From the NCBI GenBank assembly GCA_003567075.1, contig PXAU01000146.1, positions 1 to 5,970 of the forward strand: 5,970 bases of DNA, given 5' to 3'. The translations under genes were made by a program, and so were the position numbers. Each line of letters starts with the position of its first letter. Position 1 is the stretch's first letter. A model generated the notes under the pieces. The model was not told the DNA's origin. It saw only the letters and a list, made by a program, of their open reading frames with translations, and did no database searches. Of this stretch, positions 5,652-5,970 are shown piece by piece. The stretch is from Trueperaceae bacterium (GTDB lineage: Bacteria > Deinococcota > Deinococci > Deinococcales > Trueperaceae).

Positions 5652-5970
5652 TCACCACTCGTACGAGGCGCCTACCCCGAGCGGCGCGTCCAACGCCAGC
5701 CGGAACCCCGGCGCGACGCGGTACGAGGCTCCGACACCGAGCTGCCAACCGCCCGGCCGGACGCTCGCCTCGAAGCGCAGCCGCGTCTCGGCCACGTCGA
5801 ACTCGACCTCGACGCGCGCCATCGGCGCCACCCCGTCCGCGTCGAGCGTCGCGCCGGCGCCCAGCCACCAGCGCATGAGGTAGGTCGAGAACACGTCGTA
5901 CTCGGCCCAGGCTGCGCCCTGGTCGACGGCCAGGTCGAGGCCGAGGCGGGCGCGGTAGGCCGGCGAGAGC
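5652..5970 (-). CDS. C-terminal part of a probable outer-membrane beta-barrel protein (5' partial)
   Basis: A leftward frame is open from the right edge to TGA at 5654-5652, giving at least 105 residues of C-terminus. No homologue is recognised. The visible part is a run of beta-strands with alternating polar and hydrophobic residues: YRARLGLDLAVD, YLMRWWLGAGATLD, ARVEVEFDVAETRLRFEASV, WQLGVGASYRVAPGFRLALD and GVGASYEW. They are joined by short Gly/Asp/Pro turns, and the chain ends on an aromatic residue. Terminal aromatic strands and aromatic girdles are typical of outer-membrane barrels inserted by BamA. A GTG at 5894 is probably internal, because the same strand pattern continues upstream of it. 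The gene converges on the kinase, so it is not part of that operon. A soluble all-beta protein remains possible. Confidence 0.6.
   Translation of the reverse strand, partial: LSPAYRARLGLDLAVDQGAAWAEYDVFSTYLMRWWLGAGATLDADGVAPMARVEVEFDVAETRLRFEASVRPGGWQLGVGASYRVAPGFRLALDAPLGVGASYEW

Overview
The window is a GC-rich bacterial chromosomal segment with six protein genes, two of them cut by the window edges. The terminal outer-membrane-barrel-like protein suggests a two-membraned host. Together with the high GC and the particular gene families (a laminarinase inside a split CBM, a YbjT-like protein, DUF302, NanE next to a BadF-type kinase), this would fit Deinococcota of the Trueperales type. That assignment is an inference and is not proven by anything here.

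Left part (1-1410): the 3' portion of a secreted family-16 glycoside hydrolase (laminarinase type) runs rightward. Its catalytic domain appears to be inserted inside a CBM11/CIA30-like carbohydrate-binding sandwich. A strong GC-rich inverted repeat (1359-1405) lies between it and the next, convergent gene.

Middle part (1414-3612): two leftward genes. One encodes a YbjT-like atypical SDR with a C-terminal DUF2867 domain. The other encodes a small membrane-anchored DUF302 protein. The 264-base gap between them carries five degenerate 17-bp tandem repeats and a hairpin.

The 405-base divergent region (3613-4017) holds the DUF302 leader with a good ribosome binding site and the 17-bp palindrome ATACCCCATAGGGGTAT, which resembles CsoR/CstR-family operators. 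It also holds a second small palindrome, a 21-bp tandem repeat array with palindromic cores, and the nanE leader.

Right part (4018-5597): nanE and a BadF/BadG-type sugar kinase overlap by GTGA and form a translationally coupled amino-sugar pair. The likely route is ManNAc to ManNAc-6-P (kinase) to GlcNAc-6-P (NanE). A leftward gene then enters from the right edge and encodes the C-terminal strands of a probable outer-membrane beta-barrel.

Most of the genes are ordinary. The points of interest are the split-domain glucanase, the putative thiol/copper-type operator in front of DUF302, and the two intergenic repeat arrays. No convincing new multi-gene system is visible.
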